DNA from: Pelagimonas sp.
Lineage (GTDB): Bacteria; Pseudomonadota; Alphaproteobacteria; Rhodobacterales; Rhodobacteraceae
Assembly: GCA_025210455.1 (NCBI GenBank)
Contig: JAOARQ010000013.1
Span: 1 to 64,000, forward strand
Direction: 5' to 3'
DNA length: 64,000 bases
The position numbers were made by a program, and so were the translations under genes. The notes beneath the pieces are model-generated. The model did not search any database. It saw only the letters and a program-made list of their open reading frames with translations, and was not told where the DNA came from. This document shows positions 63,538 to 64,000 of this stretch, one piece after another (position 1 is the first letter of the stretch; each line of letters starts with the position of its first letter).

Positions 63538-64000
63538 CGCAGATCACCGGCGATTGGTTACAGTCCAAAGGTACACAGCAGGTGATGTCCATGCTGGAAG
63601 CGGCCGGGCATCAGGCCTATGCTGTGGGCGGCTGTGTGCGCAATGCGCTGCTGGATGAACCTGTCGCCGATGTTGATATTTCGACCGATGCCCGCCCCGA
63701 ACGGGTGATAGAGCTGGCCAAAGCCGCCGGTTTGAAACCTGTGCCCACCGGGATTGATCACGGCACAGTCACCGTTGTGGCCAACGGCGAAGGCTATGAG
63801 ATCACCACCTACCGCGCCGATGTGGAAACCGATGGCCGCCGCGCCGTTGTGCGCTTTTCGGATGATATCACCGAAGACGCGCTGCGGCGCGATTTCACCA
63901 TGAATGCCATCTATGCCGACAGGAAGGGCAGGGTGATTGATCCGCTGGGGGGGCTGCCTGATCTTCAGGCCCGGCATCTGCGCTTTATCGAAGACCCCAA
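63534..64000 (+). CDS. CCA tRNA nucleotidyltransferase (5' part, cut by window end)
   Basis: Adds or repairs the CCA end of tRNAs. The visible 155 codons encode AYAVGGCVRNALLDEPVADV then DISTDARPERVIEL (class II nucleotidyltransferase head with the DxD metal site), GIDHGTVTVV, EITTYRADVETDGRRAVVRF and DALRRDFTMNAIYAD (RRDFTMNA is diagnostic of the family). The reading frame runs off the right edge; the rest is outside the window. Confidence 0.93.
   Translation, partial: MTQITGDWLQSKGTQQVMSMLEAAGHQAYAVGGCVRNALLDEPVADVDISTDARPERVIELAKAAGLKPVPTGIDHGTVTVVANGEGYEITTYRADVETDGRRAVVRFSDDITEDALRRDFTMNAIYADRKGRVIDPLGGLPDLQARHLRFIEDP

Overview
The window looks like a chromosomal segment of a marine alphaproteobacterium of the Rhodobacteraceae (Roseobacter group). 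The inference rests on gene content and order: a FlaF/FlbT-regulated flagellar cluster with DUF1217 protein, a maf-aroE-coaE-dnaQ block facing rho-mnmE-mnmG-rsmG-parA-parB, a cytochrome c2, FxsA/SecB/TimA-type neighbours, and moderately GC-rich coding sequence. No tRNA, rRNA, CRISPR array or intact mobile element was seen.

Region 1 (1-26.3 kb) is a flagellar supercluster. It starts with two tandem flagellin genes that share a conserved 5' leader, then flaF-flbT-DUF1217, fliI on the opposite strand, and a rightward operon flgB-flgC-fliE-fliQ-flgF-flgG-flgA-flgH-fliL. A leftward export block follows (flhA-fliR-flhB-fliJ-like), bounded on both sides by decayed insertion sequences (about 11.16-11.58 kb and 16.23-17.14 kb). 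Next come motA, coupled by an ATGA overlap to a large secreted protein of unknown function, and the leftward genes flgI, flgL, flgK, flgE and motB. Basal-body genes such as fliF, fliG, fliM/N, fliP and flgD are not in the window.

Region 2 (26.4-34.7 kb) holds a sugar transferase and an NAD-dependent epimerase, cytochrome c2, the coupled set timA-like/mltA/smr, then fxsA, secB and the leftward block maf-aroE-coaE-dnaQ.

Region 3 (34.7-42 kb) is the likely replication-origin neighbourhood. An AT-rich intergenic stretch with DnaA-box-like sequences separates leftward maf from rightward rho. mnmE, mnmG, rsmG, parA and parB follow, and two perfect 16-bp parS palindromes are built into the 5' coding ends of mnmG and rsmG, so the partition proteins and their binding sites lie together.

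Region 4 (42-64 kb) is housekeeping: hemW, rdgB, rph, hrcA-grpE, a DUF1963 protein, an MBL-fold hydrolase, mutS, malic enzyme, a PfkB kinase, msrA, an SCP2 protein, argG, two related membrane proteins, a threonine dehydratase, an Hpt protein divergent from a receiver-PP2C phosphatase, two Nudix hydrolases, hslO (Hsp33) and the start of a CCA-adding enzyme gene cut by the window edge. Several terminators of convergent genes lie inside the 3' coding end of the opposing gene (secB/dnaQ, parB/hemW).
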